Assembly (NCBI GenBank): GCA_932521025.1
Contig: OW051469.1
Span: 6,522,398-6,586,397 of the forward strand
Length of the DNA: 64,000 nucleotides
From: Oscheius onirici
Lineage: Eukaryota > Nematoda > Chromadorea > Rhabditida > Rhabditidae
Reading direction: 5' to 3'
The position numbers were made by a program, and so were the translations under genes. This document shows positions 61,230 to 64,000 of this stretch, one piece after another. How positions within the stretch are numbered: the first letter of the stretch is position 1; every line of letters begins with the position of its first letter. A model generated the notes under the pieces. It did not search any database. It saw only the letters and a program-made list of their open reading frames with translations, and was not told where the DNA came from.

Positions 61230-64000
61230 TAATAAATTTCGTGCCTGTGTCAACAATTACACGCTAAAAGTCATAAAATCGGGGAAGCTGTCGGCTGAGC
61301 TCAAAGGTGTAGCTCCCGCGGTAGTTGGCGCCATTTTGCATAGAGACATCTGGACCCTCTATGAGAAAAAGAAGGGCGCAACAAGATGCCCACCCTGTTC
61401 TTTTTCACTTTATGTCGATCAAAGCCAGCGGACATTATATTCAACATTGTGGAGCGCCATCGCTCAATTATTGCCTCGGGATTATGTGCGCTGACACTGT
61501 GTAATCCATTTTATTGTACTGGTCCACAGTGTGTGCCTCAAAAACGGCATTGGGAGAGCCACAAAGCCCGAAAACGACTGCCCTTCCTTCCTGTACTTGT
61601 CCCAGTCAATTTGGTGAGAAACTTTTTTTACTTGTTCTCAGATGGAATATTTCGGTGCTTTACCTCTTTTGATGAGCGTGTTCTTACGTTCCTAGTCGTA
61701 CTTTACTCTTGTCTTGCCAGTTTAATTTATCTTGTCAGTTTGAATGCTATGTTCTCCCCATCGCAACTATTTTACAAAAAAGGCAGGTTTTAACTGTTCT
61801 TTTTTTCGTAGAGTAAATGTGAGTTTGCAAAGAAACTGATGTGAAGAACAAATTGATTTCGCAACTGTTTCGTTATTAATAGTAGAAAGCAATCTTTCAA
61901 AACGTTTTTGAGTCTGCATCTATTTCTTTGCTCGTCTGTTCATTAAACGTTACAATTTTTATCCGTAAGCACAGTCACGTACTCCAGCCTAAGTCGCCTG
62001 CCTTCCTCAACAATTTAATCATGATCTCTTGCACGTTTTTTCACAGCCAAACCCATCAAACAGCCGACCCAGGTAGACTGCTCTCATCGTTCCCACATAA
62101 ACCTTTCTGGCAATGATAGGCCGAGTTTCAAATGACCGTCCTGCGACTAACTAATTACCCTCACTTTTTCATCCACTGCGCACAGCAGGCAGAGAGAAAG
62201 AGAGGAGGTTCAGCCGGAAGGAGGAGACCGTTTTTGGATTGCGCACCTGGCTCCGTTATTGACCTCTTTCCAGATAGTTAGTCAGATCGCGTGAGTTGTG
62301 CCAGTTGGGTCCGGATGTCACGCGAGATGACTGTACTTCAGCAGCTACTGTTGTCACTTCGAATCTCCTTTACTGTTCCTGGTAGTTTCTGTTTTGTTAT
62401 AATTTTGGTTTTCTGTAGTTTTCTTTGAAAACTTTACTTTCTCGAAACAATTTTACATTGTTTTTAGTTTCCTAGTAATCCGAATTTTAAATTGTCTTTC
62501 GAAAAAGCTATTTGTGAAGTAATGCTGCCTGGGAGGACGTCTGTCTAACGTGATGCTCTTGCTGGGATACAAAGCCTGTAGAACCAGATGAAGCTAGAAT
62601 CAGAGCTGTGTCTATTAGTCTAGGCGAAGTCGTTGAAATAGATATCATAGTACATGACTGTAAAAATAGACGATTCCTAGTAATGACATAATAATAGCAT
62701 GGGAAGGTAACTTGGAGCAGGCCAACTACTGTAACCTGCTTTCAATAAACACGTACTAGACACAGTTTCACAGTCTAGCCATTGCTTGTTTGAATTCACT
62801 TTTTGTCTATCACTTATCTGAATTCCTGTCTGTGTACTACAATCCTCGTTCCTGGACTACCAATTTCTCTCTCTGCCTTTGAAATCTTCCTTTTACTTCA
62901 GAACAAGGATCTTTAAAGTTGTGATGAGTACAGTACCTTCCTCTCGCGTGTCAATTCAATGCTCTTTTTTCACTCTCTCTCTCATACTCGACTTCCAACA
63001 GCGCGCGGTCCTTGTCTATTCCCCGCCACAGGGGGTCATCCCGCCGGCGAGATCCAAGGTGTTCTGAAGGTGCCTCAGGGATAAAAAAGCACAAAATGAT
63101 GGCTGAGAATCACCGACGCATCTTCTTTATAGCCGGGCCTTAAAATTTACAGAGTGCCACCTGCCTACCACTCTCGGCCGCTTCAAAATTATGCTCTAAT
63201 CGAATCAGAATTCTTTGTGACTTTGACCTCGAAAGCGGGCCAAATCGCATCTCTTCCGGGAAGAGAATCCACCTGCTCTTCGTGCTCTCTGATTGTGTCA
63301 CCTATCACAGTTCTTATGGCCTTTTGAGCTACTCGCTCACAAAGCGAGCCGCCGTAGAGAGACGGTATTGCTCACGGGGAAGGCTATTGAATCATACTAT
63401 TGGTCCGTAGCGACCGTATTAAATCGGTTCTTATTTGGATGTTGAGAAGGTAAAGAACCTATCTTGTTAGAGGTGAATTCTTCAAAAGATTGGTGAGTGG
63501 CTAGCTCAAAAATGTACAGCTCTTTCCATTCAAAGATTGCAGTCTTGTGTCTCAGTAATTCTCAGAGACAATCTGCTTCCAATCTGGCTTAGTTTACTCT
63601 CCGGTACCTCACTGTGACCGTAAATCAGCGAAGAGGCAGATGTGAAGAGTTTATGATCCCCTCTTGAACAGAACTGCCAAATTCATTATAAGCGCTCGTG
63701 TCCTTGTCCTGTCTTGTGATTAGTAAATGTTTGCTGTCCTTGATGGCTCTCCTCTTTTGGGTACGATCGTTCATTCCTGCTGAGCGACTTTTCCTCCACC
63801 TCAATCCACTTTTTCTACGCCTACAGATCGCCAGCCCTTGGCCTTTTTTGCCTTCTGGCCTAGTCGACGACACGCGCGACCAATTCGGGCACTAATGAGA
63901 CGCTCAAACAACTATACGCTCTATTACCCGGCGCCTCTACAGTACTTGGAACTTGCAGTTTATTCGGGACCACGATGACCTCCTTGACCCTCTCTTCCCT
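61230..64000. other. Right-end stretch, no supported gene
   Basis: A 135-codon plus frame (61386-61793) contains a MYND-like run (QCVPQKRHWESHKARKR) but lacks most zinc ligands. A short minus-strand open run at 61278-61360 (ending QLPRFYDF) could be a terminal exon. Neither joins to anything convincing. A polyadenylation-like AATAAA for the HDAC gene is near 61231. From 61800 to 64000 I find only short frames, such as 63625-63873 minus, without motifs. Confidence 0.4.

Noticed and set aside
61386..61793. MYND zinc-finger protein
   Set aside because: Only the QKRHWESHK part fits; the required spaced cysteines are mostly missing and no flanking exon was found.

Overview
The window is nuclear DNA from a small-genome, gene-dense animal, most likely a chromadorean nematode (my inference). 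The evidence is short introns, many of 38-50 nt, with TTTCAG-type acceptors; acceptor-like TTTCAG sites a few bases before several start codons, as expected for spliced-leader addition; secreted genes resembling the nematode CUB-like family; and orthologs whose closest known shape is the Caenorhabditis one. There is no bacterial or viral character. All CDS coordinates are outer limits of spliced genes, with exons read by eye.
Left end (1-5.8 kb): a CUB-like secreted-protein gene running off the edge, a 5'-truncated paralog, an inverted copy of the first gene's promoter and signal peptide, and a 330-bp palindrome carrying another signal peptide. A neuropeptide-precursor-like gene follows, then poorly resolved DNA.
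Housekeeping cluster (6.4-13.4 kb): a small unknown gene, POLE4, an Naa50/Naa60-like acetyltransferase with an in-frame TAG, TRAPPC13, beta-NAC and CHMP4/Snf7.
Middle (13.9-31.7 kb): small unknown genes, a large zinc-finger/BTB gene on the minus strand with unusual C2HC fingers, a 5.4-kb apparently non-coding divergent region, and MEPCE, whose last large intron holds an inverted pair of tRNA-like elements.
32-45 kb: a C2H2 zinc-finger gene whose first intron holds a complete-looking 1.3-kb hAT-like non-autonomous element, then a Shaker (Kv1) potassium channel on the minus strand. Its coding exons can be traced from 36.85 kb to 45.2 kb through three exons of 20-26 nt and a 3-kb intron holding further repeat copies.
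Right part (45.8-61.2 kb): an endophilin-like BAR protein, a decayed non-LTR reverse transcriptase, two tandem thiolases (the second with an opposite-strand gene in its last large intron), PRXL2A, an hnRNP A/B protein, and an HDAC6-type deacetylase. The last 2.7 kb has no gene I can support.
The genes do not form one pathway. Chance neighbours cover replication and chromatin (POLE4, HDAC), RNA metabolism (MEPCE, hnRNP), protein biogenesis and membrane traffic (NAC, TRAPPC13, CHMP4, BAR) and mitochondrial or lipid metabolism (thiolases, PRXL2A). Close same-strand spacing (POLE4 to acetyltransferase 108 bp; thiolase 1 to thiolase 2 206 bp; thiolase 2 to PRXL2A 215 bp) would fit nematode operons but is not proof.
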